This document shows positions 46,673 to 58,510 of a stretch of 64,000 nt of DNA, in pieces. A model generated the notes under the pieces. The model was not told the DNA's origin. It did not search any database and saw only the letters and a program-made list of their open reading frames with translations. The position numbers were made by a program, and so were the translations under genes. The stretch comes from Megaleporinus macrocephalus (taxonomy: Eukaryota; Chordata; Actinopteri; Characiformes; Anostomidae), in NCBI GenBank assembly GCA_021613375.1, contig CM038722.1:27757441-27821440 (forward strand). Reading direction: 5' to 3'. Positions within the stretch are counted from its first letter, which is position 1; every line of letters begins with the position of its first letter.

Positions 46673-47264
46673 GGGCACTACATTGCAAAACCGTCCACAG
46701 CACAACGGAAGTGTTTCTGGAGGACACTTAAAGGACGTGGGAACACAAACGGCGACGCAACATAAAGAGAACCACACCGAGCCGCGGTAGCATCTAATAG
46801 TGATGGGCAAATGATACCGAGGCTTCAGAGCTGGTGTTGAGAAATCCAGAAAGTCGTTTATGAAGCGAGTGTGGAGGCTTGCTTCGTTAAGGGCGAGTAA
46901 CGTCACTGATGACATCTGAAGCCTTGCTGGTTCAGGATGTGGTTCCAGTGTTGGCGTGATTTATTGTTTCTTAATAAAATTTAAAGTCACCATCACCCCA
47001 CAATCACTGTCCCAACTCTTAGAACCTCTGCAACAGTTTTAACATCAATATCTCACATACTATTGGATTTATTTACTGACTGAAATCATACTGGCAGTTC
47101 ATTTTAATAAACAGAGCTTACTTCTCGTTAGACGCTACCGCAGCTCAGCGTGGTTCTCTTTACATTGCGTCGTCGTATGTGGTCCCACGTCCTTTAAGTG
47201 TCCTCCAGAAACACTTCCATTGTATTGTGGACGGTTTTGCAGCTTGTTTGTTAAATGTAGTGCC
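46673..47264. mobile_element. element with long inverted repeats of about 130 bp
   Basis: The left arm 46673-46800 (GGACACTTAAAGGACGTGGG, AAAGAGAACCAC) and right arm 47128-47264 (reverse complement GGACACTTAAAGGACGTGGG) are inverted repeats with scattered mismatches and a 13-bp gap. The centre includes the dispersed repeat also found at 44250-44355. No intact coding sequence. Either a foldback-type element or two copies of one repeat in head-on arrangement. Confidence 0.6.
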
Positions 47265-49284
47265 TATTTTGGCCACCGTTCTTTCTAGCTGAGAGTTACG
47301 AGCTGAGAAAAACTAGTTATGCCTAATAATTTAAGGCTTTTTAAGTATTAAAAGATGCAGTATGTTCAAACTTTCTCCTCTTATATAAGTCTATGAAATA
47401 CATTATACAAATTATTTTTAAAAGAACGTCAGTTTTATTGGTTTAGTTCTGTTACCTCCATCTCTCAGATCTATTAACCTGAAGATCAGATGTTGAGATC
47501 TGTTGAAAGGATGTCCTGATCTTGGTAATAACTGTATATTAACATGCTGGAATCAATAGATCTGGCTTGTTCCTCCCACAGACTAATACAGTTCTGCTCG
47601 TCCCTGTGATCCTCTCAGATACAGTCACTTCAGCTGGATATTTTCTGACTACATCGGCGAGTCTCTTCTTCTATCCCCCCTCCTGATACAAGGGTGGAGT
47701 AGCTGCAAAGTAAACACAGCCCCACGTCCACAGCAGTGCTCCAGAACAGAGTTCCTATCCAATCAGAGAGCGCGACAACTTTCAGGTTTTTGATTTCAAT
47801 GACAAGATCAATAACACAGTATTTGTCTTTTTATTGTCTCCGTCATATCAACACCGTTCCGACTCCAGATTGTCTGGTCTGATTGTGTGAGTGGGCTTGT
47901 TTACAGCTTTTTGATTGGATGCACAGATTCCAGATTTTTTCCCCCATAGAGAATGAATAGGATGGACGAGTGCAGTCAATCTACTGAACTTCTGCTCAGC
48001 CAACAGACACTGTTTCGCATACTCTGATTCAGGGCAGAGCCCCGACCACGAGTGCAGGTTAAACCAACACTGTGTGTCATTTCTTTCCGTCCCTCTTTTT
48101 TCACCCCATAGAGTCCTATTCATTTTTGGTCACACCCAAACCTCATGGTTTCATTAAACCTACAGCTACCAAACTGCATGTACTCTTTTAAGGCAGATCC
48201 CCAAACACTAATTCACAGACATACTGGCTCGCACTTGTCTACTTGTTGTTTATTCATCCCTGGTTCCTCCCATAGGGTCCTATTCATTTTCGGCCGAACC
48301 CAAATGCTATGATTTCGTTCAACCTACAGCCTCCAGACTGCCTGTGCTCACTCAGGACAGATCCCCAACCGCTAATCCACAGACGTACCCACCCACGCAT
48401 CTCTGTTTGTCGTTTATGCACAACTATCTTTCAGGAAATGCACTTTTCTAGTTTATTATGTCGTGTTTTTGGCGAGTGACACGTGTCACCTCGGCCTTTA
48501 GAACTACATAAGTCAGTACAGCCAACACTGTGTCACAGGACATGCATGTAGTAATAGTTTTTTTTATATAAGCCTTTAGCAAAACACATCCCCCACTGTT
48601 TGCCTTGAGCGGCTCTGCGTGTGTTGAAAGTGCAGTTCGTTTCTTTCCAGTTTGTGCTGTCGTGGTCCTTACCTAGAAAACCAGCACGGCCAGCTGCAAT
48701 AAAAAGCTGTTCTAGCTGTGACCAGTGGGCCATGCATCTATGTAGAGCTAGATCCTGTTAAATAAATTGCTGTGGCCTTCGTTATCTTTTGTTGTTTTCA
48801 CTGCAGGGGGATTCCACCCCTGTTTAAACTTTGCGCATAAGTAAATTGGTGGATGTACACAGAGTCATTTAGAGCAATTTGCTATGAAATGCTGTGTACT
48901 AGAGAAGCTTATTGAGTCTGAATTGCTCATAGTGGTGGTGATGGGAACCAGACATCTGGAGGTCCTGAAAGCTTCCACACAGTACAAAGCCTGATGTCTG
49001 CTTTTGACCTAAAACCTATTTTTAATGATCAGCATGGCAGAGGGATTCATGCAGGGTGTTGGTACCTGTTTTTTAACTATTTTAAGGACTACATAACTAG
49101 CCTGGTTTAGCTGATTGTACTAACTTAGAGCTAATGCACAGACTCAACCGAAAGACTTTCTAACAACACTTTACATAAAGGAGTGTGTTGCCTTGTTATG
49201 GTAAATTTTAAGGGGCTTCATAAATTACTTTTGTATAAAACATTAATACAGTATTTGTTCAGCGCAGGAAATTTCAAAGGCATG
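47265..49284 (+). other. intron with no gene
   Basis: A diverged two-copy tandem repeat lies at about 48105-48400: CCATAGAGTCCTATTCATTT and CCATAGGGTCCTATTCATTT are 164 bp apart. At 48895-48950, GTGGTGGTGATGGGAACCAG resembles 54400-54430. No exon fits. Confidence 0.45.
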
Positions 49285-50042
49285 GCGTGTATGTATGTAT
49301 GTAAGTATGTATGCATGTATGTGTGTATGTGTGTATGGATGTATGGATGCATGTATATATATATATGCATGTATGTATGCATGTATGCTTGTCTGTAAGT
49401 ATGCATGTCTGGATGTATGCATGTTTGTATGCATGTTTGTATGTATTCATATATGTATGTATGTATGTAAGCATGTCTGTATGTATGTATGTATGTATGT
49501 ATGTATGCATGTCTGTATGTATGTATGTAAGTATGCATGCATGCATGTATGTATGGATGGATGGATGCATGTATGTATATATGTATGTATGTATGCATGT
49601 CTGTATGTATGTATGTAAGTATGCATGCATGTATGGATGGATGGATGGATGCATGTATGTATATATGTATGTATGTATGCATGTCTGTATGTATGTATGT
49701 ATGTATGTATGCATGTATGTATGTATGGATGGATGGATGCATGTATGTATATATGTATGTATGTATGCATGTCTGTATGTATGTATGTAAGTATGCATGC
49801 ATGTATGGATGGATGGATGGATGCATGTATGTATATATGTATGTATGTATGCATGTCTGTATGTATGTATGTAAGTATGCATGCATGTATGGATGGATGG
49901 ATGGATGCATGTATGTATATATGTATGCATGTATGCATGTATGCATGTATGTATGTATGTATGTATGCATGTATGTATGTATGTATGCTTGTCTGTATGT
50001 ATGCATGTTTGTATGCATGTATGTATGTATGCAAGTATGTAT
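49285..50042. repeat. (GTAT)n tetranucleotide array with variants
   Basis: About 750 bp of GTAT units with GCAT, GGAT, GTCT and GTAA variants arranged in a repeating super-pattern. The phrase AAGTATGCATGCATGTATGG followed by ATGGATGGATGC recurs near 49620, 49790 and 49870. Long ORFs here (Tyr-Ile-His-Thr or Cys-Met-Tyr-Val repeats) are artefacts. Confidence 0.97.
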
Positions 50043-50534
50043 GGTCGCGGTCCAAAAAAAAAATTATGTATATAGTATATAAAGTGCCCCGCTTGTGTCC
50101 ATACTCACATATCCCACTTTTACATATACACTCTAGCATTAGCGTTACACACAGTGTAGTCCATTATCACAGAATGGCTGTAGTAAGCAGTAGGCGGTTG
50201 TAACAATGGGCATCCTGTGAGACTGCCCTCTTCTGAAAGCGTGTCTCAGCAGTTAGACCATTTCCTGTTAAACTCTATGAACGCTGAAGCCAGGCATTCA
50301 CACTCCTGCCACTTTTCCCTGGACAAAAGCATCAAACCTGCTTCAGAATGACCAAAAATTAAATAAATAAATCAGCCGCCCACAATACGGCGCCTTCTCT
50401 TTCATAATTATGATGATTTTTCAGTGCTCCATCTCTAGGAGGAGCGTTTAGCAGAGGCTGATTGGGGTTTGATTTGAGTGCTTTGAGCTGTGATGAAGAG
50501 AAGCCTCTCTGCCTGGAGAAAGCCACTCTGCATG

Positions 50535-50570
<36 letters not shown>

Positions 50571-51559
50571 CATTTTTGCTCTCTATTCTGAGAATGTTAG
50601 GGAGTGCTGTGTACTGTTTCCTTCTAGAACATTTGCGACACTGAGCATGTTTATTAAATGAGGCTGATTTGGTTTTACTCATTTTTTTAAGGGTTCTTAT
50701 CCTCCGCTTTTCCCCGAAGCCCATTTGCAACATAGTCTATGCTCCATCTTTTCCAAACCCTTATCCGTCTATTACAACAAATGACAATAATAGATATTTA
50801 TATAGCTGCAGATATAGAATTTTCCTGTTTAGTTACAAAATCTCAAAGTGCTCATCTCCGAAATGTGAGTAAGAGGTCGGAGAGACTCCGTGTGCACCGT
50901 GCTAGAGGTGGGCGACATGCACGGAGGTCCGTAGGGTTTTAGAAGCACTGAAAATTTTATGGCTCTTGTCTGTGCATGTGTAATCAGCGGGCTTAATTTT
51001 GCCCTGCGTGCATCTGTTGGTGTTCTCGCTGAATTTTAAAGATGTATTTCTGCAGAATTCCGCATTCAGGGACTCCGGTCCCATCTAGTGTCGTCAGGCT
51101 TGCATAGTGGACCCCATACCTCACTTCCATACGGTCCAATGGGCAAAATATCTATCAGAGATGAAGCTGAATGGGTTATTTTGTGGATGTTTTCCAGATT
51201 GTGTGCTTTTTCCAGTCAAGTAGTCCAGTTAAGTGGAGTTTGGCGTCTCAAGCAACGTTCCTTCGGGACCGTGGAACCCCCAAGGAGCATAAGATAGACT
51301 CAACAGTGTAACACAACTAGACAGTGCAAACAATACAACAGTACAAACAGTGCACTAACCATCGCTAGAGCGAGACTGCCATGCAGGAACCAGTGCAGGA
51401 CAGTAGAGGAGCAGCTGAGAAGCCGTTTCAGGGTGGAATGTTTAAAAAAAGGATGCTCTGTGCTCTGGTGTGCAAACGAGCAGTAGTGCAATAGCACAGA
51501 TAGAGTGCATGACAGAGCTACCAGAAGAGCTTGTTATCATAAATGGTAAGTATGAGCTA
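50043..51559 (+). other. intron with no gene
   Basis: Mixed intron with a (GA)n run at 50539-50567. I see no exon, RNA gene or classified mobile element. Confidence 0.45.
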
Positions 51560-51990
51560 CTATGGGGTGTCCACTCCCAGATTTCCTGATTCCTGGTTCT
51601 TTCCTCCTGGAAAATCACCCTTCAGGGTCCAGTTCTGCCAGAGCTGCTCCAGCAGGTCCAGATGCCGCTGTGGCCCTGGCTCTGTGGGTGACAGCAGCAC
51701 CAGGTCGTGTGCACAGAGCAGGAATTTCACTTCTGTGTTGTGCAGCGTGAGTCGAGAGCTGCGTGTTGTTCCAGCGACACCATTTAGAGGTTTATATAGA
51801 TGTTTATATACAGGGTTGGACTCCAGCTGCAGCCGTGTCTCACCCCGTGCCCCTGAGTGGCAGACTCTGTTTCTCTGTCGCAGAGTTTATTTCCACACTT
51901 CAAATGAATGGACTCGATGATGTTGTATACTTCACCCCTTACTCCAGACTGAGCCGTGATAGAACAGTCCAGTGGGCCGCATAGAATCCG
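51560..51990 (-). pseudogene. LINE reverse-transcriptase remnant
   Basis: On the - strand, 51990-51784 encodes GVRGEVYNIIESIHLKCGNK, then GHGVRHGCSWSPTLYINIYI, matching the GVRQGC-LSP-LFN-YIN region of LINE reverse transcriptases. After a frame break the next piece reads CAHDLVLLSPTE, a mutated FADDLVLLS catalytic box. A last piece (LDLLEQLWQNWTL) follows. Frameshifts and substitutions make it inactive. It abuts the TG-rich array, so the large ORFs spanning both are chimaeric artefacts. Confidence 0.75.
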
Positions 51991-52051
51991 AGCTTTTTGA
52001 AAGTCAGTAGAACATGCAGATGTTTTAGTGCTGCTGTTTTGGTGAACGTGC

Positions 52052-54055
52052 TGGTGTGCAGGGTGTGCAGGGTGTGTAGGTTGTGCAGGGTGTGTAGGTT
52101 GTGCAGGGTGTGTAGGTTGTGCAGGGTGTGTAGGGTGTGTAGGTTGTGCAGGGTGTGCAGGGTGTGTAGGTTGTGTAGAGTGTGCAGGGTGTGTAGGTTG
52201 TGCAGGGTGTGTAGGGTGTGTAGGTTGCGCAGGGTGTGTAGGGTGCACAGGTTGCGCAGGGTGTGTAGGTTGCACAGGTTGCGCAGGGTGTGTAGGTTGC
52301 TCAGGATGTGTAGGGTGTGTAGGTTGCTCAGGGTGTGTAGGATGTGTAGGGTGTGTAGGTTGCTCAGGGTGTGTAGGGTGTGTAGGGTGTGTAGGATGTG
52401 TAGGTTGCGTAGGTTGTGCAGGGTGTGTAGCGTATGTAGGTTGTGCAGGGTGTGTGTGGTGTGTAGGTTGTGCAGGGTGTGTAGCGTATGTAGGGTGTGT
52501 AGAGTGTGTAGGGTGTGTAGGGTGTGTAGGATGTGTAGGTTGCGTAGGTTGTGCAGGGTGTGTAGCGTATGTAGGGTGTGTAGAGTGTGTAGGGTGTGTG
52601 TGGTGTGTAGGTTGTGCAGGGTGTGTAGGTGGCGCAGGTTGCGTAGGGTGTGTAGCGTATGTAGGCTGTGTAGAGTGTGTAGGGTGTGTGGGGTGTGTAG
52701 AGTGCGCAGGGTGTGTAGGGTGTGTGTGGTGTGTAGGTTGTGAAGGGTGTGTAGGGTGTGTGTGGTATGTAGGTTGCGAAGGGTGTGTAGGGTGTGTGTG
52801 GTATGTAGGTTGCGAAGGGTGTGTAGGGTGTGTGTGGTGTGTAGGTTGCGAAGGGTGTGTAGGGTGTGTGTGGTGTGTAGGCTGCGAAGGGTGTGTAGAG
52901 TGTGTAGGTTGCTCAGGCTGCGAAGGGTGTGTAGAGTGTGTAGGTTGCTCAGGGTGTGTAGGGTGTGTAGGATGTGTAGGTTGCGTAGGTTGTGCAGGGT
53001 GTGTAGCGTATGTAGGGTGTGTAGAGTGTGTAGGGTGTGTGTGGTGTGTAGGTTGTGCAGGGTGTGTAGGTGGCGCAGGTTGCGTAGGGTGTGTAGCGTA
53101 TGTAGGCTGTGTAGAGTGTGTAGGGTGTGTGGGGTGTGTAGAGTGCGCAGGGTGTGTAGGGTGTGTGTGGTGTGTAGGTTGCGAAGGGTGTGTAGGGTGT
53201 GTGTGGTATGTAGGTTGCAAAGGGTGTGTAGGGTGTGTGTGGTGTGTAGGTTGCGAAGGGTGTGTAGGGTGTGTGTGGTGTGTAGGCTGCGAAGGGTGTG
53301 TAGAGTGTGTGTGGTGTGTAGGTTGCGAAGGGTGTGTAGGGTGTGTGTGGTGTGTAGAGTGCGCAGGGTGTGTAGGGTGTGTGTGGTGTGTAGGTTGCGA
53401 AGGGTGTGTGTGGTGTGTAGGTTGCGAAGGGTGTGTAGGGTGTGTAGGGTGTGTAGGTTGCGGGGGGTGTGTAGGGTGTGTGTGGTGTGTAGGCTGCGAA
53501 GGGTGTGTAGAGTGTGTGTGGTGTGTAGGTTGCGGGGGGTGTGTAGGGTGTGTGTGGTGTGTAGGCTGCGAAGGGTGTGTAGAGTGTGTGTGGTGTGTAG
53601 GTTGCGGGGGGTGTGTAGGGTGTGTGTGGTGTGTAGGCTGCGAAGGGTGTGTAGAGTGTGTGTGGTGTGTAGGTTGTGAAGGGTGTGTAGAGTGTGTGTG
53701 GTGTGTAGGTTGCGGGGGGTGTGTAGGGTGTGTGTGGTGTGTAGGCTGCGAAGGGTGTGTAGGGTGTGTGTGGTGTGTAGGCTGCGAAGGGTGTGTAGGG
53801 TGTGTGTGGTGTGTAGGTTGCGAAGGGTGTGTAGAGTGTGTGTGGTGTGTAGGTTGCGAAGGGTGTGTAGGGTGTGTGTGGTATGTAGGTTGCGAAGGGT
53901 GTGTAGGGTGTGTGTGGTGTGTAGGTTGCGAAGGGTGTGTAGGGTGTGTGTGGTGTGTAGGTTGCGAAGGGTGTGTAGGGTGTGTGTGGTGTGTAGGCTA
54001 CGAAGGGTGTGTAGAGTGTGTAGGGTGTGTAGGTTGCGGGGGGGGCGTAGGGTGT
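52052..54055. repeat. TG-rich minisatellite (9-bp base, 36-bp higher unit)
   Basis: Built on GGGTGTGTA-like 9-mers. In the right half a 36-bp unit dominates, combining GTTGCGAAGGGTGTGTAG with GGTGTGTGTGGTGTGTA. Unit lengths divisible by 3 and few stops make several frames open on both strands. A block of about 200 bp at 52529 recurs at 52970, offset 441 bp (49 x 9), confirmed by the rare GGTGGCGC at 52628 and 53069. The array ends about 90 bp before exon h. Confidence 0.97.
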
Positions 54056-54107
54056 AATTATGATCGGTAGTGCAGTCTTTGGGTGAATAGTCGATCTGCC
54101 TCTTACT

Positions 54108-54139
<32 letters not shown>

Positions 54140-54142
54140 CAG

Positions 54143-54287
54143 TGAAGGTCACTCTCCCCAGGCTATGCTGAAGCTGGGTCCAGAGCTGTATGAGCTGTTG
54201 GTGGGCTTGCTGTGTCGATTTAACCCCCGCCAGGTCACAGCCTTCCTCCAGACCTCCCAGCACTACCGCCTGGAGGAAACCATAGAG
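54143..54287 (+). CDS. vps8: vps8 exon h (internal)
   Basis: The acceptor is a (CT)n tract ending CCAG at 54142; the donor is GTAAGG. The 145-nt exon supplies the last base of Ser, then EGHSPQAMLKLGPELYELLV, GLLCRFNPRQVTAFLQTS and QHYRLEETIE. LLCRFNP-QV and YRLEETI are characteristic of the VPS8 solenoid. Immediately upstream lie a TG-rich array (52052-54055) and about 85 bp of spacer that includes the CT tract. Confidence 0.94.
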
Positions 54288-54368
54288 GTAAGGGCTCTCT
54301 TTATCTCTCGCTCTCTCTCTCTCTCTCTCTCTTGCTCGCTCGCTCTCATGTCATTCAGAGTGGTTTGG

Positions 54369-54580
54369 TGTGAAATGCTCTGTTGTAGAGCTTCATTTAT
54401 TATTCAGAGTGGTGGTGATAGGAACCAGATGTCCAAGTATCACTATTTTACCATCATCAACATCACATATCAGACTCAGGAGACGCGTGTAGGTTTACTG
54501 GTGGTTTTGGTGGTACATAAAACAGCTGTATTTGTGTTGTATACTTGGTGAACTCCTATCACCATCACCACTATAAATAA
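54369..54580. mobile_element. dispersed repeat with inverted ends, copy 2
   Basis: AGAGTGGTGGTGATAGGAAC near the left and the reverse complement of TCCTATCACCATCACCACT near 54553 form inverted ends. The left part (GAAATGCTCTG, GAGCTTCATT, GGTGGTGATAGGAACCAG) matches 48885-48950. No ORF. It is a short non-autonomous repeat of unknown class in the first part of the exon h to i intron. Confidence 0.5.
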
Positions 54581-54667
54581 ATTGAAGTCTGTAAGTTTTT
54601 TATAAGAAACAGTTTAATGTCAAATGACTTTACATAAGTAACGTCCAACTAAATTATATATATATAA

Positions 54668-54669
<2 letters not shown>

Positions 54670-54754
<85 letters not shown>
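54670..54754. repeat. (AT)n microsatellite
   Basis: 85-bp AT run. Confidence 0.98.
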
Positions 54755-54756
<2 letters not shown>

Positions 54757-55179
54757 ATAATCTGGAATTCTCCATTAGATGCAGATGTGACTTAGGGCAC
54801 TTAAAGAAAGAAGATTCTAAACAATGCATTCAAAGGTCAATGCATTAGCTTAACTGTTTCCAATATTTTCCTTGAGGAAGTCCAGTATTTACAGTTACCA
54901 TCCAATACCTTTTTTATCTGACCAATCCTTAATTACATTATACCTCATACATCAATAAGCTTTTCCTCTGGTGGATCTATTCAGTGGCTGGAGAGGAGGA
55001 ACCAAATATGTTTCTCTAAGTGGCTCACCATATAGCAATAACTTGCCATGCTTTAGTTTTACTGTATTTTTATAGTTGATTGAATTTATACTAACATTAT
55101 GTAGTGTATTTAGAAGTAAACACACACTAACAACTCAAAAAACAAATAGTTGTGCAAGTGTCCTAAGTCTTTTGCACAG
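54755..55179 (+). other. intron with no recognised feature
   Basis: AT-rich intron sequence without coding or mobile signals. Confidence 0.5.
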
Positions 55180-55340
55180 TAGTGTCCCCACCACGTCAGA
55201 GTCACTGCAGTGCTGAGAATGATCCACCACCCACATAATACCTGCTCTGTGGTGGTCCTGTGAGGTTCCTGACCACTAAAGAACAGGGTATACAGAGAAT
55301 CAGATGAACCTCAGTCTGTAAGTGTAGAACTACAAAGTGG
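55180..55340. mobile_element. palindromic non-autonomous element, half copy 2
   Basis: GTCACTGCAGTGCTGAGAAT, then TGACCACTAAAGAACAGGG and ACAGAGAATCAGATGAACC, match the right arm, and in reverse complement the left arm and flank, of the element at 38762-39175. The other arm is absent, so this copy is truncated. Confidence 0.65.
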
Positions 55341-55882
55341 TCCTATATGGTAAGCAGAGCTGATAAGGTGGGCTCCCAACGTATAGAGCTGATTAGGCGT
55401 CCCCAGACTTTTGACTATAAAGGTTTAAAAGGGCCCATCATACATTCTTCTGCTTCTTCAATCAAACAGAAACAGTGCTCACAACTTCACTGTGAACAGG
55501 CCGAGCTGATCTGCTGTAGGCCAGGAACGTAGATGTATGTAAATGCGTTGATGTTTTTGTGACATCACAAAAGCAGTACGTTTAAAACAGCTTACTTTTC
55601 ATATATTGAGTGTATGGACTGGTGAAGTGAGGAGTACATCTCATAACTAACCGTGTTTACTTACTACTTTAAACTCTTTAAAGTAAAAACTACTACTTTA
55701 AACTACTTTAAAGTCTCGACTGGCTAAATTCGGTTTTCCGTGGTACGGGCTCTTTAAGCCCCTCCTCCCCGAAGCTTCTTCACTAAAGACAGGAGAAACC
55801 TTTTTACTTCCTGCAGGCACTCAGCGGAGCTTTAATAATAGAGTGAGTTTGGGGATGAGTGTCCTCTTTAATAAGGGAGACG
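55341..55882 (+). other. intron; possible dispersed repeat
   Basis: AGGTTTAAAAGGGCCCATCA at about 55420 resembles a common fish repeat phrase. TTTAAGCCCCTCC at 55753 resembles 21350-21365. No gene. Confidence 0.4.
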
Positions 55883-56489
55883 GCTGAGAGACAGAGGAGA
55901 GAGCGAATGAATAAAGGAGTGAACGAGGAGAAAAAAGAGATAGAGCTGAGAGAAAGGCTAAAAGGCAGATATTGAAAGGAGAGAGAGACAGAGGGAAAGA
56001 AAGGAAGAGAAATTGGTAAGGAAGATGAAAAGAGTGTTTTGGACGGGAGAGAAGAGAGGCAGTGTGAGAGATGAGACAGAGTTAGAGAGAGAGAGGAGAG
56101 AGAAGGGAGAGAGGTTTAGAGAAAAAAAGAGGGGTGAGAGTTAGAGGAAAAGTAAAGGTGGAGAAAGAGATAGGGAGAGATGGACAGATGGAAGACAGAG
56201 AGAGTGGGGGTAAGAGAGTGAGACAGAGGATGAGAGAATATTAGAGAGAGAAAAGAGAATTGGAGAGATCAAAGGTTGGATAGTTAGTGAGTGGTGGAAT
56301 AGAGAAGAGAGAGAGATAGAGATGAAGGAGGAGAGAGTTAGAGAGAGTGGTGTAATAGAGAAGAGAGATAGAGATGAAGGAGGAGAGAGTTAGAGAAAGT
56401 GGTGGAATAGAGAATAGAGAGATAGAGATGAAGGGTTAAAGAGAGAGAAGGAGGAGAGAGTTAGACATAGTGGTAGAATAGAGAGAGAG

Positions 56490-56523
<34 letters not shown>

Positions 56524-58510
56524 TGGAATAGAGAAGAGAGAGAGATAAAGATGAAGGAGGAGAGAGTTAGAGAGAGTGGTGTAATAGAGAAGAGAGAGAG
56601 ATAGAGATGAAGGAGGAGAGAGTTAGAGAAAGTGGTGGAATAGAGAATAGAGAGATAGAGATGAAGGGTTAAAGAGGGAGAAGTAGGAGAGAGTTAGACA
56701 TAGTGGTAGAATAGAGAGAGAGAGATGAAGGGTTAAAGAGAGAGATAGAGAATAGAGAGAGATAAAGGGATAAATAGAGAGATAGAGAATATAGAGATAG
56801 AGATGAAGGGTTAAAGAGAGAGAAGGAGGAGAGATAGAGAGAGAATAGAGAGATAGAGATGAAGGGTTAAAGAGAGAGAAGGAGGAGAGAGAGAGAATAG
56901 AAAGAGAGAATAGAGAGATAGAGATGAAGGGTTAAAGAGAGAGAAGGAGGAGATAGAGAATAGAGAGATAGAGATGAAGGGTTAAAGAGAGAGAAGGAGG
57001 AGAGATAGCGAGAGAATAGAGAGATAGAGATGAAGGGTTAAAGAGAGAGAGATAGAGAGAGAATAGAGAGATAGAGATGAAGGGTTAAAGAGAGAGAAGG
57101 AGGAGAGATAGAGAGAGAATAGAGAGATAGAGATGAAGGGTTAAAGAGAGAGAAGGAGGAGAGATAGAGAGAGAATAGAAAGATAGAGAATAGAGAGAGA
57201 GATGAAGGGTTAAAGAGAGAGAAGGAGGAGAGGGAGAGAGAATAGAGAGATAGAGATGAAGGGTTAAAGAGAGAGAAGGAGGAGAGATAGCGAGAGAATA
57301 GAGAGATAGAGATGAAGGGTTAAAGAGAGAGATAGAGAGAGAATAGAGAGATAGAGATGAAGGGTTAAAGAGAGAGAAGGAGGAGAGATAGAGAGAGAAT
57401 AGAGAGATAGAGATGAAGGGTTAAAGAGAGAGAAGGAGGAGATAGAGAATAGAGAGATAGAGATGAAGGGTTAAAGAGAGAGAAGGAGGAGATAGAGAAT
57501 AGAGAGATAGAGATGAAGGGTTAAAGAGAGAGATAGAGAGAGAATAGAGAGATAGAGATGAAGGGTTAAAGAGAGAGAAGGAGGAGAGAGAGAGAGAGAG
57601 AGAGAATAGAAAGAGAGAATAGAGAGATAGAGATGAAGGGTTAAAGAGAGAGAAGGAGGAGAGATAGAGAGAGAATAGAGAGATAGAGATGAAGGGTTAA
57701 AGAGAGAGAGAAGGAGAGAGAGAATAGACAGAGAATAGAGAGATAGAGATGAAGGGTTAAAGAGAGAGAAGGAGGAGATAGAGAGATAGAGAGAGTAGAG
57801 ATGAAGGGTTAAAGAGAGAGATAGAGAGAGAATAGAGAGATAGAGATGAAGGGTTAAAGAGAGAGAAGGAGGAGAGAGTAGAGAGAGAGAGAGAGAGAGA
57901 ATAGAAAGAGAGAGATAGAGAGAGATAGAGATGAAGGGTTAAAGAGAGGTAGAGGAGGAGGAGATGAGAGAGATAGAGAGATAGAGATGAAGGGTTAAAG
58001 AGAGAGAAGGAGGATGAGAGAGAGAGAGATGAGGGTTAGAGATAGAAGAGAATAGAGAGATAGAGATGAAGGGTTAAAGCGAGAGAAGGAGGAGATAGAG
58101 AATAGAGAGATAGAGATGAAGGGTTAAAGAGAGAGAAGGAGGAGATAGAGAATAGAGAGATAGAGATGAAGGGTTAGAGAGAGAGAAGGAGGAGATAGAG
58201 AATAGAGAGATAGAGATGAAGGGTTAAAGAGAGAGAAGGAGGAGATAGAGAATAGAGAGATAGAGATGAAGGGGTTAAAGAGAGAGAAGGAGGAGATAGA
58301 GAATAGAGAGATAGAGATGAAGGGTTAGAGAGAGAGAAGGAGGAGATAGAGAATAGAGAGATAGAGATGAAGGGTTAAAGCGAGAGAAGGAGGAGATAGA
58401 GAATAGAGAGATAGAGATGAAGGGTTAAAGAGAGAGAAGGAGGAGATAGAGAATAGAGAGATAGAGATGAAGGGTTAAAGAGAGAGAATAGAGATAGAGA
58501 GAGTTAAAGG
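55883..58510. repeat. GA-rich 50-bp minisatellite
   Basis: Irregular GA-rich sequence up to about 56280, then tandem units of about 50 bp carrying ATAGAGATGAAGGGTTAAAG and AGAGAGAAGGAGGAGATAGA. Nearly pure purine on the + strand. The last seven units (from about 58060) are the most uniform. Confidence 0.95.

Noticed and set aside
49218..50203. Tyr-Ile-His-Thr and Cys-Met-Tyr-Val ORFs on both strands
   Set aside because: Tetranucleotide repeat (GTAT)n read in different frames.
51939..54263. 774-codon - strand and 538-codon + strand ORFs
   Set aside because: Both cover the TG-rich array and run through unrelated sequence (exon h antisense or LINE remnant). Unit length divisible by 3 explains them.
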